64,000 bases of DNA from Pedobacter frigoris (GTDB lineage: Bacteria > Bacteroidota > Bacteroidia > Sphingobacteriales > Sphingobacteriaceae). Below are positions 54,057 through 63,433 of the stretch, piece after piece. The position numbers were made by a program, and so were the translations under genes. The stretch is from assembly GCF_005116445.1 (NCBI RefSeq), contig NZ_SWBQ01000006.1:124001-188000 (forward strand), written 5' to 3'. The notes beneath the pieces were generated by a model. It was given only the letters and a program-made list of their open reading frames with translations, did no database searches and was not told the DNA's origin. Position 1 is the stretch's first letter. The number at the start of each line of letters is the position of its first letter.

Positions 54057-55385
54057 ATGGACGATTTTTTAGCTGCCCGCCTCCAGATGGCCTTTTCACT
54101 TGGCTTTCACATTATTTTTGCTTGTATTGGTATGGTAATGCCTTTTTTTATGTCAGTAGCACACTTTTATTGGCTTAAGACCAAAAATGTGGTCTACAGG
54201 GATGTTACCAAGGCCTGGAGTAGGGGTGTGGCTATTTTTTTCGCAACTGGTGCTGTTTCCGGGACTGTACTGTCATTTGAACTTGGTCTGCTCTGGCCCA
54301 AATTTATGGAGCATGCCGGACCTATATTTGGAATGCCGTTTTCTTTAGAGGGGACGGCATTTTTTATAGAGGCGATCGCATTGGGATTTTATTTGTACGG
54401 ATGGGATAAAATCAATGCCTGGTTTCATTGGGCTACGGGAGTTGTTGTTGGAATTAGCGGATTGTTGTCGGGGATACTTGTGGTTGCTGCAAATTCATGG
54501 ATGAACAGTCCTTCCGGTTTTGATTATATCAACGGGGAATACCTGAATATAGACCCTATTAAGGCTATGTTTAACGATGCGTGGTTTTCACAGGCATTAC
54601 ATATGTGTATTGCTGCTTTTGTCTCTACGGGTTTTGCAGTTGCTGGCGTACATGCTTTAATGATTTTGAGGGGTCGGAATGTGCAGTTTCATCATAAGGC
54701 TTTTAAGATCGCAGCAATATTCGGAACTGTAGCTGCTTGTCTGCAGCCCTTAAGCGGAGATATTTCTGCTAAAGATATTGCTAAACGCCAGCCCGAGAAA
54801 CTTGCAGCAATGGAAGCGCATTTTCATACTGAGAGAAATGCGCCGTTGATCATCGGCGGGATTCCGGATACAGCTAATAGCCGTGTGGATTATGCGATTA
54901 AGATACCTGGATTGCTGAGTTTTATGGCGACAGGCGATTTTAATGGGGAAGTAAAGGGATTGGATCAGGTGCCTAAGGAAGACAGACCTCCGGTTGCCAT
55001 TACACATTATGCTTTTCAGATTATGGTTGGTTTGGGTATGGCGATGGTGTTGATTTCCGTACTATACTTCATTGCCTTATGGAAAAAGAAATCCTGGATG
55101 GAAAGTAAATGGTTGATGAAGTTGTTCGTCATTGCTATACCTATGGGGTTCATTGCATTGGAGGCTGGGTGGACTGTCACTGAAGTAGGTCGCCAGCCCT
55201 GGATCATTAGAGGCATCATGCGTACCGCAGATGCAGTTACCCCAATGCCCGGTATCGCATATTCTTTTTATTTGTTTACCGCAGTTTATATCTCACTATC
55301 CATCATTGTGAGTTTATTGTTGTACAGGCAAATTACAATGGTGGGCAAGTTATATGATTCAACTGCTAAAGATTCTGAATTATGA
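54057..55385 (+). CDS. cydA: Cytochrome bd quinol oxidase subunit I
   Basis: The 442-residue protein has about nine membrane segments. Heme ligands are expected at His18 (SLGFHIIFACIG) and His182 (QALHMCIAAF). The quinol-site region KRQPEKLAAMEAHF and the TEVGRQPWI motif are present. The Q-loop is short, as in many non-enteric oxidases. It reduces O2 to water with electrons from quinol and gives microaerobic and nitrosative/sulfide-stress tolerance. cydB overlaps by 4 nt. Confidence 0.96.
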   Translation: MDDFLAARLQMAFSLGFHIIFACIGMVMPFFMSVAHFYWLKTKNVVYRDVTKAWSRGVAIFFATGAVSGTVLSFELGLLWPKFMEHAGPIFGMPFSLEGTAFFIEAIALGFYLYGWDKINAWFHWATGVVVGISGLLSGILVVAANSWMNSPSGFDYINGEYLNIDPIKAMFNDAWFSQALHMCIAAFVSTGFAVAGVHALMILRGRNVQFHHKAFKIAAIFGTVAACLQPLSGDISAKDIAKRQPEKLAAMEAHFHTERNAPLIIGGIPDTANSRVDYAIKIPGLLSFMATGDFNGEVKGLDQVPKEDRPPVAITHYAFQIMVGLGMAMVLISVLYFIALWKKKSWMESKWLMKLFVIAIPMGFIALEAGWTVTEVGRQPWIIRGIMRTADAVTPMPGIAYSFYLFTAVYISLSIIVSLLLYRQITMVGKLYDSTAKDSEL

Positions 55386-56383
55386 TATATGTAGTTATTG
55401 TTTTCCTCTGGACATCTATTCTTTTGTATATACTATTAGGCGGGGCTGATTTTGGTGCGGGAATAATCGAATTGCTTACGTCTAAGACCAATAAACCTAA
55501 GACGCGTAAAACGATGTATAAGGCAATTGGTCCGATATGGGAAGCCAATCATATGTGGCTGATCATAGCAATTGTGATCTTGTTCGTTGGTTTTCCAAAA
55601 ATTTATACCACAATATCCGTTTACCTTCATATACCTCTTGTATGTATGTTGTTGGGGATAATAGCGCGGGGAACTGCTTTTGTATTTAGAAATTATGATG
55701 CTGTAAAGGACGATATGCAGAAGATATACACGCCTATATTTGTTTATTCAAGTCTGATTACCCCCTTCTTTTTAGGGATTATTGCGGCCAGTTCAGTTTC
55801 CGGGCAAATCGATCCTCAGGCAAGTGATTTTTTATCTGCCTACGTATTTAGCTGGCTCAATTGGTTCTCAGTAGCTGTAGGCATTTTTACGGTCAGTATC
55901 TGTGGTTTTCTTGCAACTATTTTTATTATTGGCCAGACAGACAATGATGGCGACAGGCAGCATTTTGTAGGTAAAGCAAAGCGTACCATTTTTATCGTCA
56001 TGTTTTGCGGAGCTTTGGTTTTCATTGCTGCACATGTAGAACAGATACCTATTGTCGATTGGATATTTGGTGATACCCCTGGTCTGATAGCCATTATTGC
56101 GGCTAGTATTTCTTTGATTTTTATGTGGTATGCATTGAATAAAGATCAACCTATATCATTACGTCTGCTGGCAGGTTTTCAGGTGACAATGATTTTGTTT
56201 GCGGCTACGTATACTCATTTCCCCGACATCGTGTTGCTTAAGGGCGGTGCTAATCTGTCATTACTTACACATCAGGGGCAGGCAAAAACGATAGCATCAT
56301 TAGGCTATGCGCTCCTCATTGGGAGTATTTTTATATTACCTGCATTGGGTTATCTGATTTACATTTTTCAGCAGAAAAGGTAG
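55382..56383 (+). CDS. cydB: Cytochrome bd quinol oxidase subunit II
   Basis: The 333-residue protein has about eight membrane segments. The CydB start pattern is present (LWTSILLYILLGGADFGAGIIELL, GPIWEANHMWLIIAIVILFVGFPKIY). It overlaps cydA in ATGA, so translation is coupled. It forms the heterodimer with CydA. No cydX-like small gene and no cydDC assembly transporter are nearby. Confidence 0.95.
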   Translation: MIYVVIVFLWTSILLYILLGGADFGAGIIELLTSKTNKPKTRKTMYKAIGPIWEANHMWLIIAIVILFVGFPKIYTTISVYLHIPLVCMLLGIIARGTAFVFRNYDAVKDDMQKIYTPIFVYSSLITPFFLGIIAASSVSGQIDPQASDFLSAYVFSWLNWFSVAVGIFTVSICGFLATIFIIGQTDNDGDRQHFVGKAKRTIFIVMFCGALVFIAAHVEQIPIVDWIFGDTPGLIAIIAASISLIFMWYALNKDQPISLRLLAGFQVTMILFAATYTHFPDIVLLKGGANLSLLTHQGQAKTIASLGYALLIGSIFILPALGYLIYIFQQKR

Positions 56384-56485
56384 GTTTGTGTTGTTTTATC
56401 AGGCTTTGGATATAAAGATTTAAAATAATTGAAACAATACTGACGTATAAATCCTTTTTAAGCAGAGGTTTAATTTAGAAAGAAT

Positions 56486-56899
56486 ATGGATCGGTTAATC
56501 ATAGAAGCAACATTTGAAGATGTAAATGAAATTTCTTTGTTGAAAAACAATAACGCTTTGGATCCAAATGCCACGTTGGTGCTTGGGTTTAAGATTGTAA
56601 ATACAGATCAGGTAATCCATGCTTTTTCAACATTGAAGAAAATCGCGGTGCAGCATTCTTTTGAACTTGTAATTTGTAAAACCATGAATGCCCGCATCTA
56701 TGATATTGAACTCAAAACAAATGGCCTTGACGAACCGGTAAGGATCAATAATAAAGCCATCACCAACGAAACTTTGGGATCTATCGAGGACGAGGCTACC
56801 AGTAAAACTGCAATGAGAATTGGACTTAATGTTAGTCCTGAAGAAAACTGGATACCTGTAACATCGATAAACATCAAAAATTGTGAGATTACATCCTAG
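56486..56899 (+). CDS. Hypothetical protein, 137 residues
   Basis: The protein is soluble and acidic, with no signal peptide or membrane segment (start MDRLIIEATFEDVNEISLL; middle VQHSFELVICKTMNARIYDIELK). No family is recognised. It starts 102 nt after cydB on the same strand and could be read through from it. Confidence 0.55.
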   Translation: MDRLIIEATFEDVNEISLLKNNNALDPNATLVLGFKIVNTDQVIHAFSTLKKIAVQHSFELVICKTMNARIYDIELKTNGLDEPVRINNKAITNETLGSIEDEATSKTAMRIGLNVSPEENWIPVTSINIKNCEITS

Positions 56900-57216
56900 G
56901 TCGTTTTGTAACAATTTAGTATGACTTAACTTTATTGTTTTTTTAAACTAAGCTGTAATGTTCACCTGGTGTGGTTGGATTTGGGTTCAAAATTGTAATG
57001 AACCGAGTTTGTAATCCCAACGTAGGCCCTGTATAAGGCATTTATTACTTGCCTTTTCTTCCTGTAACAAATAGGTGAGCAACCTTCAAAGATTTAAATT
57101 TTGTGCGTAATTCGCGGATTATTGTTTGAATAAAACTTAACGTTTTAATTAAACCTAAAGCAATTTGTTTAGTCATAATCTCAAAACACAAATTAAATAT
57201 CAACTTTTCACTAGTT
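56900..57216. other. 317-nt gap before the Gly-rich gene
   Basis: No gene is seen. A weak hairpin (AAGGCA 57035-57040, TGCCTT 57050-57055, then TTCTT) may end upstream transcription. The rest is AT-rich leader/promoter sequence for the Gly-rich/beta-barrel gene pair. Confidence 0.4.
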
Positions 57217-58119
57217 ATGAAATCAGGATTCTCAAAAAATATGTTAAATACATTACTACTGGTTGGTTTTGGATTGACAGCTTCAGCACAGAAAGTTAAT
57301 GAATTACAGGAAGTGAGTATAGTAGCTCCCCACAGTCTGAAAATTGACGGTAAGAATTTTGAGTGGGCTGCTGCTGATTTTTCATCTAATAAGCGTACTA
57401 GTATTTCTTATATCATCAGTAACGATGACAAGAACCTGTACCTGGTAGTGAAATCTACTGATTTAACTAATAATAGTAAAATTCTGGCTGGGGGAATTAC
57501 TTTTTCTATCAATCCGGATGGTAAGAAGAAAGAAAAAGAAAGTCTGGCTCTTACTTACCCTAGTATTGCCCGCCCAACAAGAGGAGCTGGCGGACAAGGT
57601 GGCGGAATTAGAATGGATAGGGTAATGGGTGGCATGGGTGGAGGCGGAGGTACTCCGCTGACAACAAAGCAAAGGGATTCAGCTTCAGTAGCCAGATTAA
57701 GAACTCAATTGGTAACAGCGAAAGAGATCAAAATCAGTGGATTTAAAAAGACTACAGATACCTTGGTTTCGATTTATAATCAGTCGGGAATTAAAGCTTT
57801 TGCTTCTATTGATACAGCCAATACCTATTTTTATGAAGCAGCTATCCCTCTTGAGGAATTGGGAATTTCTGCCGATTCAGCAAAAGAATTTGCATATAAC
57901 ATCAAACTGAACGGATTGCAAATGCCAGGCTTTGATGGCGGTGGCGGCGGCGGCGGTCGTGGAGGATTCGGCGGTGGTGGTGGCGGCGGTCGCGGAGGTT
58001 TTGGTGGCGGTGGTGGTGGATTCGGCGGAGGCGGTGGTCAACGAGGTGGGGGAATAGATTTTCAAGCCCTGATGAGTCCTACAGATTTTTGGGGAAAATA
58101 TACTTTATCCAAAAAATAG
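57217..58119 (+). CDS. Secreted glycine-rich protein with CBM9/DOMON-like fold
   Basis: The 300-residue protein has a signal peptide (LLLVGFGLTASAQ). Residues about 35-110 and 165-235 show the beta-sandwich pattern of family-9-like sugar/heme-binding modules (HSLKIDGKNFEWAAADF, SYIISNDDKNLYLVVKSTD, TYFYEAAIPLEELG, YNIKLNGLQMPG). A Gly-rich insert (about 125-150) splits the module, and a long Gly/Arg/Phe-rich tract of GGGGGxGG units spans about 242-282. The last residues (FQALMSPTDFWGKYTLSK) are conserved-looking. It precedes an outer-membrane beta-barrel gene by 63 nt and may be its surface or periplasmic partner. Confidence 0.7.
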   Translation: MKSGFSKNMLNTLLLVGFGLTASAQKVNELQEVSIVAPHSLKIDGKNFEWAAADFSSNKRTSISYIISNDDKNLYLVVKSTDLTNNSKILAGGITFSINPDGKKKEKESLALTYPSIARPTRGAGGQGGGIRMDRVMGGMGGGGGTPLTTKQRDSASVARLRTQLVTAKEIKISGFKKTTDTLVSIYNQSGIKAFASIDTANTYFYEAAIPLEELGISADSAKEFAYNIKLNGLQMPGFDGGGGGGGRGGFGGGGGGGRGGFGGGGGGFGGGGGQRGGGIDFQALMSPTDFWGKYTLSKK

Positions 58120-58137
58120 GTACTAATCTCTAGTACC
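58119..58137 (+). promoter_or_regulatory. Intercistronic hairpin between the Gly-rich and beta-barrel genes
   Basis: GGTACTA (58119-58125) and TAGTACC (58131-58137) pair perfectly around 5 nt, beginning at the last base of the stop codon. No T-run follows. It could be an mRNA-stability element; the following leader is CA-rich and unstructured. Confidence 0.45.
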
Positions 58138-58182
58138 GAAATCCAGCACAACACACACAAACCAAACCATATAAACACACAA

Positions 58183-61050
58183 ATGAATTATTTTAATCCG
58201 GTCACGGCCCCAGGGCCGGGCCATTCTATGGGCGTGAATTACGCCAGGCTTTGTAAACTGGCCGTTGTACTGTTTTTGTTGATAAGCAGCACAGCTAAGG
58301 TATCAGCGCAACAGCCAGCAAAAAGAGAGACACCACCACCTTTGCCTACCAGAGAAATTAGTGGAATCGTAAAAGATACACTTGACCTCGGTCTTCCAGG
58401 AGCTACAGTAAGTTTAACCTCGGACAAGGATACTTTAAAAACTTCAACTAATAATGATGGTATCTTCGTGTTTAAAGATGTAAAATCTGCTACTTATACT
58501 ATTGTGGTGCAAAGCTTGGGGTATCTTAAAACTTCGCCAATGCGTTTCAAACAAAATGACTTGACTCCGCGAATTGTCATGGATCCAATTGTCATGAAAG
58601 AAGAAAAAAACACCTTAAATACTGTAGTCATCAATGGCACGCCTTCAATTACCTATAAGACAGATACGGTAGAGTATAAAGCAAGTGATTATGTGGTCAG
58701 GGCAAACTCTATGGTTGATGAGCTATTGAAGAAAATGGAGGGAATGGAAGTTGGGAGTGACGGATCGCTTGTGCATAATGGCGAATCTGTTCTAAGGGCT
58801 AAACTAAATGGAAAGGAATTTCTGGGCGGCGATGTCGCTAATGCAATTAAAAATCTCCCTGCCGAAATTGTAGATAAAATACAGATTGTGGACGACTACG
58901 GTGATCAGGCTGCGCGTACCGGTGTTAAAGACGGCGATCCTCAAAAAATATTGAACATTACAACCAGAACTGATAAATCTGTTGGAAATATAGTAAGATT
59001 AAGTGGCGCTGGGGGAAGCAATGACCGTTATAATGGTGAGATTAATGGAACCAGGATTAATCAAAATCAAACGATTGGTGTAGATTCAAAATACAGAAAT
59101 ACAGTAAATGGCGTTGGAGGGGGAGGCACTGGAGGTACAACTACATCTGGAGAGGCTTCGTTTAGTATCCGGGACAAAATAGGTAAAAATGTTAATTTCA
59201 ACGTTAACTATAAGTATGACGGAAATGATCAGCTTAATTTAAGCAGTACTTTTTCCAAATCAGTGACGAACCTAAGAAATATACTTAAACTTCAAACGGA
59301 TTCACTTGTAAACACCTTTACTACCAGAGGCAGTCAAAGGACTAATGATTCCAGAGGCCATAATTTTAGGGCAGAAATAGAGATCAATCTGGATAGTAAT
59401 GATTACTTAAGCTTTAGGCCTTCAATTAATTATTCATCATCTTCTTCAAATCAGGCAGACACTTCATATCAAACAGGTTACAGACACCAATATCAGGTTA
59501 ATGCAAATTCTTCTAGCAGTAAAAGTCCACAATTGGGATTGGTGGTTGGATATCAACATCGTTTTGATAAGTTAAGAAGGAATTTCTTTGTTGAGGGAGA
59601 GGTAAGAACAAATAACAGAAGCAGCGATTCGGATCAGGATCTTTTTCTAAGATACTTTTTGAATGAAGACGAATCGGAAAAAAGTGATTCCCTGGCCTAT
59701 AGGCTAAGATTAAACAAAAATTTAAATACAAGCTATAGAGGTAGCATGACTTATGTGGAGCCGCTGAGTACAAATACTCAAATTGAATTAAATGCCCAGG
59801 TTAACTATAACGGTTACGACAATAATGCTACTACCAGAAATCGGGTAAACGGCGGAGTTTCTCAGGTAATTGATTCACTGAGTAATATTTTTAATTATTC
59901 ATTTACCCAAGCCAGGTTTGCCGTGAATTTCAGATATGGAATGAGTAATACGTCAAGAATCAGGTTTTCTGCCGGACTTACCGCAGTGCCTGCATTATTG
60001 TCTGGAACAAAAGTCAGCTTAGGTACTACGACGAGGAGAAGTAGTTTTAACCTGATTCCGATAGCCCGGATGGAATATTTATGGTCAAGACAGCACAAAG
60101 TTGCATTAAACTACTCAGGGAATGCTTCTGAGCCGACCTTCGACCAGATTCAGCCGGTACGGGATGTAACTAACCCTAATAATGCAGTTATAGGTAATCC
60201 AAATCTTAAAGCCAGATTTGTTCATACCATACGGTCAGATTACAATAACTATATCGCAAATTCAAAGTTGAATTATTCAATAGGAGTGAATGCCTCATTT
60301 AATCAGAATGATGTAATATCAAGTTCTGTTGATATTGATGATCCAAACGTCATAGTTAAGCCAGGACAGAATCCTGTCAAAATTCGAGAGACCAGGTATA
60401 TAAATATGAACGGTGTCTATAGGATTGGCGGAAACTACAACATCAGTAAACAACTAAATAATAGGAAATACAATTTATCGTTAAGCGGATCAGCAAATTA
60501 TAATAACAGGATTACCATGACAAATGGTGAAAAAAATATCAATATTGTAAAAAGCTTTAGAGAAAGTTTTGGTCCGAGAATAAATCCTACCGACTGGTTT
60601 GAGATCAATCCCTATGTTTCATATAACCACCAAACCTCTGATAATACAGTTTTAAAAAATCAGTCTGAAACAAATACACTGGCATTTAATGTTGATGGAA
60701 CAGTTTATTTTCTGAGAAGCTGGATCTTTAAGTATAACGCAAGTAAAAACTATATAAGTGGGATCAATGCAAATATTAACAATAATCCGTTCGTAATTAA
60801 TGCAACCCTTGAAAAGGAATTGTTCAACAGAAGAGGAAGAGTTACAGTTCAGGCATTTGATGTTCTAAATCAAAATAACTTTGTAAACCGTGATTTTAAT
60901 GATACCGGTGGTTATACAGATACCAAATCAAACGCAGTTAGCCGCTACTTCATGGTAGGATTGAGCGTGCGTTTGCAAAAATGGAGTGGTGCCAAAGGCG
61001 GTCGCGACGGAAGAGGCATCCGACGCCGTGGAGATGGTAGCTTTATGTAA
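58183..61050 (+). CDS. Outer-membrane beta-barrel protein with carboxypeptidase-like domain (TonB-receptor-like)
   Basis: The 955-residue protein has a long leader and a signal peptide cut near residue 43 (TAKVSAQQ). A carboxypeptidase-D-like domain follows (REISGIVKDTLDLGLPGATVSLTS), then a plug-like region (SYVVRANSMVDELLKKMEGMEVGSD-type, with LPAEIVDKIQIVDDYGDQAARTG) and a large beta-barrel of the OMP_b-brl_3 type. The C-terminus is basic and Gly/Arg-rich (KGGRDGRGIRRRGDGSFM) and lacks the usual aromatic last residue. It is probably a transport or assembly channel paired with the Gly-rich protein upstream. Confidence 0.88.
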   Translation: MNYFNPVTAPGPGHSMGVNYARLCKLAVVLFLLISSTAKVSAQQPAKRETPPPLPTREISGIVKDTLDLGLPGATVSLTSDKDTLKTSTNNDGIFVFKDVKSATYTIVVQSLGYLKTSPMRFKQNDLTPRIVMDPIVMKEEKNTLNTVVINGTPSITYKTDTVEYKASDYVVRANSMVDELLKKMEGMEVGSDGSLVHNGESVLRAKLNGKEFLGGDVANAIKNLPAEIVDKIQIVDDYGDQAARTGVKDGDPQKILNITTRTDKSVGNIVRLSGAGGSNDRYNGEINGTRINQNQTIGVDSKYRNTVNGVGGGGTGGTTTSGEASFSIRDKIGKNVNFNVNYKYDGNDQLNLSSTFSKSVTNLRNILKLQTDSLVNTFTTRGSQRTNDSRGHNFRAEIEINLDSNDYLSFRPSINYSSSSSNQADTSYQTGYRHQYQVNANSSSSKSPQLGLVVGYQHRFDKLRRNFFVEGEVRTNNRSSDSDQDLFLRYFLNEDESEKSDSLAYRLRLNKNLNTSYRGSMTYVEPLSTNTQIELNAQVNYNGYDNNATTRNRVNGGVSQVIDSLSNIFNYSFTQARFAVNFRYGMSNTSRIRFSAGLTAVPALLSGTKVSLGTTTRRSSFNLIPIARMEYLWSRQHKVALNYSGNASEPTFDQIQPVRDVTNPNNAVIGNPNLKARFVHTIRSDYNNYIANSKLNYSIGVNASFNQNDVISSSVDIDDPNVIVKPGQNPVKIRETRYINMNGVYRIGGNYNISKQLNNRKYNLSLSGSANYNNRITMTNGEKNINIVKSFRESFGPRINPTDWFEINPYVSYNHQTSDNTVLKNQSETNTLAFNVDGTVYFLRSWIFKYNASKNYISGINANINNNPFVINATLEKELFNRRGRVTVQAFDVLNQNNFVNRDFNDTGGYTDTKSNAVSRYFMVGLSVRLQKWSGAKGGRDGRGIRRRGDGSFM

Positions 61051-61085
61051 GAAATAATAACTTTGCACAAATTTAGTGCAAATAA

Positions 61086-61118
61086 AAAAGCCCTGCTCAT
61101 TATATGAACAGGGCTTTT
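61086..61118. terminator. Bidirectional terminator
   Basis: AAAAGCCCTG (61086-61095) and CAGGGCTTTT (61109-61118) form the stem between the beta-barrel gene and the convergent DUF3276 gene. T-runs are present on both strands. Confidence 0.9.
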
Positions 61119-61131
61119 CTGATTTATTTCT

Positions 61132-61461
61132 TTAGAATGAAAAATCGTCGTTTTGTATTCTGCTAGGTACACCATCTTGGTTTTCAGAATATTCGTAGCG
61201 TTTTTCCACTACTTCCTGATGGTTTTTAATGTAATCAACAGTTTCATTCAATCCTTCTGCAAATTTTTCAAAATCTTCTTTGTATAAAAAGATTTTATGT
61301 TTTACAAATACTCCGTCTTCAAGTCGTTTTTTACTTTCAGTTAGGGTTAGGTAATAATCTCCTGATCTTGTTGCTTTAACGTCGAAAAAATAAGTTCTTT
61401 TACCAGCTCTTACTTTCTTTGAAAAAACCTCTTCTCTCTCTTTGTTGTCAAATTCTCCCAT
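61132..61461 (-). CDS. DUF3276 family (PUR-like) protein
   Basis: The 109-residue soluble protein has the pattern EVFSKKVRAGKRTYFFDVKATRSGDYYLTLTESKKR followed by FLYKEDFEKFAEGLNETVDYIK, the single PUR-type repeat of DUF3276. Bacterial PUR proteins of this kind bind single-stranded nucleic acid, probably as dimers. Near-universal in Bacteroidota. The next gene on this strand, the ABC transporter, ends convergent-free at 61531 upstream and is a separate unit or a shared transcript with a 69-nt gap. Confidence 0.93.
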   Translation of the reverse strand: MGEFDNKEREEVFSKKVRAGKRTYFFDVKATRSGDYYLTLTESKKRLEDGVFVKHKIFLYKEDFEKFAEGLNETVDYIKNHQEVVEKRYEYSENQDGVPSRIQNDDFSF

Positions 61462-61530
61462 GGTTGCTATAGCTCTTGGTTTTGGTTCGGGTAAATATAA
61501 AGGAATAATTATTAAACTTCAAAATAGAAA

Positions 61531-63321
61531 TCATATAGATTTACTTTCCTCTTCGAGCAATTGATTTTGATACATTTCTGCATATGCACCTGAAAGTAGC
61601 AGTAATTCTTCATGCGTGCCTTGTTCAGTGATCTCTCCATTGTCGAGAACCAGTATCTTATCTGCATTTTTTATTGTAGATATTCTATGTGCAATCAGTA
61701 TACTGGTTTTTCCATTCATTAGCCGACCAAGATTGTTTAAAATCTCCTCTTCTGTTCTGGTATCTACGGCTGAAAGGCAATCGTCGAATATCAGGATCCT
61801 CGGTTCCTTAATTAACGCCCTTGCGATAGATACACGTTGTTTCTGGCCGCCAGAGAGGGTGATGCCACGTTCTCCCAGCATGGTTTCAAACTGATGCTCA
61901 AATCCTATGATATTGTGGTATACAGCTGCATTTTTTGCGGCGGTTTCCACCTGTTCTGTAGTGGTTGTATCGAGCCCAAAGCTGATGTTATTTTTTATGG
62001 TATCTGAAAAGAGGAAGACTTCCTGAGGAACAAAGCCAATGTGGTTTCTGTAATCCTGGAGATTCAGTGATTTCAACGAAGTACCATCAATTTTTATGTC
62101 TCCTTTATCTACGTCATACATTCGCATGATTAGATTGGCCAGGGTAGACTTTCCCGAACCGGTTCTGCCGATGATAGCAACAAACTGACCTTCTTTAATT
62201 TCAAAGCTTACATTTTTGATGGCTTCTATCCCAGTGTCGGGATAAGTAAAGCTCACATTTTGAAAGTTTATCCTGCCTGAAATTTCAGTTTTATCATGGG
62301 CCTCTGACGTGATATCAGGTTGAAGCTCCAGGAATTCGTTTATGCGTTTTTGCGAAGCTGAGGCTCTTTGAATTAATGTAGTTACCCATCCCAGCATGGA
62401 AACCGGGAAAGTGAGCTGATTCACATAGACAATAAATTCTGCAATATTTCCAGGGGTGATGGAACCATTAATGACTTGTTTACCACCTATGTAAATAGTC
62501 AGTATCGTACTAAGTCCGACAAGGAGCACCATGGTTGGGTAGAACAAAGCCTGAACTTTGACGAGACCCATAGCATTGTTTTTATAGCCCTGACTTTCTG
62601 CCGCGAATACCTTTTCAGTATGTCCTTCACGAACATAAGATTTAATCACCCGAATTCCTGAAAACCTTTCCTGAACAAAACTGGAAAGTTTTGAAAGCTG
62701 CTCTTGTATCAACTCGCTTTTCTTATTGATTTTAGTGTTTACAAAGTAAATGATGACAACAAGGGCTGGTAATGGTAGTAAGCAAAAAATTGCCAGCTTG
62801 GTATTTACGGAAAACATAGCGTAGATAACCAGCAGAAATAAGACGCCCGTATTTATGGCATACATAATTGCTGGGCCAACGTACATCCTCACCCTATTTA
62901 CATCTTCAGTAGCTCTATTCATTAAGTCTCCGGTATTGTTTCTCCTGTAGAAGCCAAGACTGAGTTTCTGATAGTGTGCATAGATTTCATTTTTTATATC
63001 AAACTCAATATGCCTCGACATCAGGATGATTGTTTGTCTCATGAAAAACAAAAACAGACCTCTTAATAAATACAATATCAATACCAGTGTTCCAAAGTAT
63101 AACAAGCTGTAACTAAAGATGTCATATATAATTTCTTTGCGTTCGAACCCTGAAAAAAGACTGTACAACTGGATATTCTCAGTAATTAAATTAAAGGCAT
63201 GACCAATGACCTGCGCGGGAATCACACCGAATATATTTGATATGATTACAAAGAAAATTCCTGGAATAATCCGCCATTTATATTTATAGAAGTATTTGTT
63301 TAGGTAGCGGAGATGTTTCAT
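61531..63321 (-). CDS. ABC exporter, fused membrane and ATPase domains
   Basis: The 596-residue protein has an N-terminal six-helix membrane domain (about 15-320) and a C-terminal ATPase with Walker A GRTGSGKS (385-392), signature LSGGQKQR (489-496), Walker B ILIFDD (509-514) and the H-loop IAHR. It is a type IV (MsbA/MdlB-like) half-transporter that works as a homo- or heterodimer at the inner membrane. Lipid, peptide or drug export is possible; the substrate is unknown. It is divergent from the leucine-dehydrogenase-family gene (112 nt). Confidence 0.95.
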   Translation of the reverse strand: MKHLRYLNKYFYKYKWRIIPGIFFVIISNIFGVIPAQVIGHAFNLITENIQLYSLFSGFERKEIIYDIFSYSLLYFGTLVLILYLLRGLFLFFMRQTIILMSRHIEFDIKNEIYAHYQKLSLGFYRRNNTGDLMNRATEDVNRVRMYVGPAIMYAINTGVLFLLVIYAMFSVNTKLAIFCLLPLPALVVIIYFVNTKINKKSELIQEQLSKLSSFVQERFSGIRVIKSYVREGHTEKVFAAESQGYKNNAMGLVKVQALFYPTMVLLVGLSTILTIYIGGKQVINGSITPGNIAEFIVYVNQLTFPVSMLGWVTTLIQRASASQKRINEFLELQPDITSEAHDKTEISGRINFQNVSFTYPDTGIEAIKNVSFEIKEGQFVAIIGRTGSGKSTLANLIMRMYDVDKGDIKIDGTSLKSLNLQDYRNHIGFVPQEVFLFSDTIKNNISFGLDTTTTEQVETAAKNAAVYHNIIGFEHQFETMLGERGITLSGGQKQRVSIARALIKEPRILIFDDCLSAVDTRTEEEILNNLGRLMNGKTSILIAHRISTIKNADKILVLDNGEITEQGTHEELLLLSGAYAEMYQNQLLEEESKSI

Positions 63322-63399
63322 GAAGTGGTAAAGTTAGCCAAATGCCGATAATTTTTTCAAAGAATTGGTTATTACTAGGTAAAATAATGTTTTTTTAAG

Positions 63400-63407
63400 T
63401 AGTTTTG
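63400..63407 (+). promoter_or_regulatory. -7 element of the amino-acid dehydrogenase promoter
   Basis: TAGTTTTG fully matches TAnnTTTG and ends 26 nt before ATG 63434. Confidence 0.6.
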
Positions 63408-63433
63408 CGGCTTATCTGATAAACAAAAGTTAT

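Noticed and set aside
57877-58065. Minus-strand Ala/Thr-rich ORF opposite the glycine tract
   Set aside because: The low-complexity sequence is simply the complement of GGN codons.
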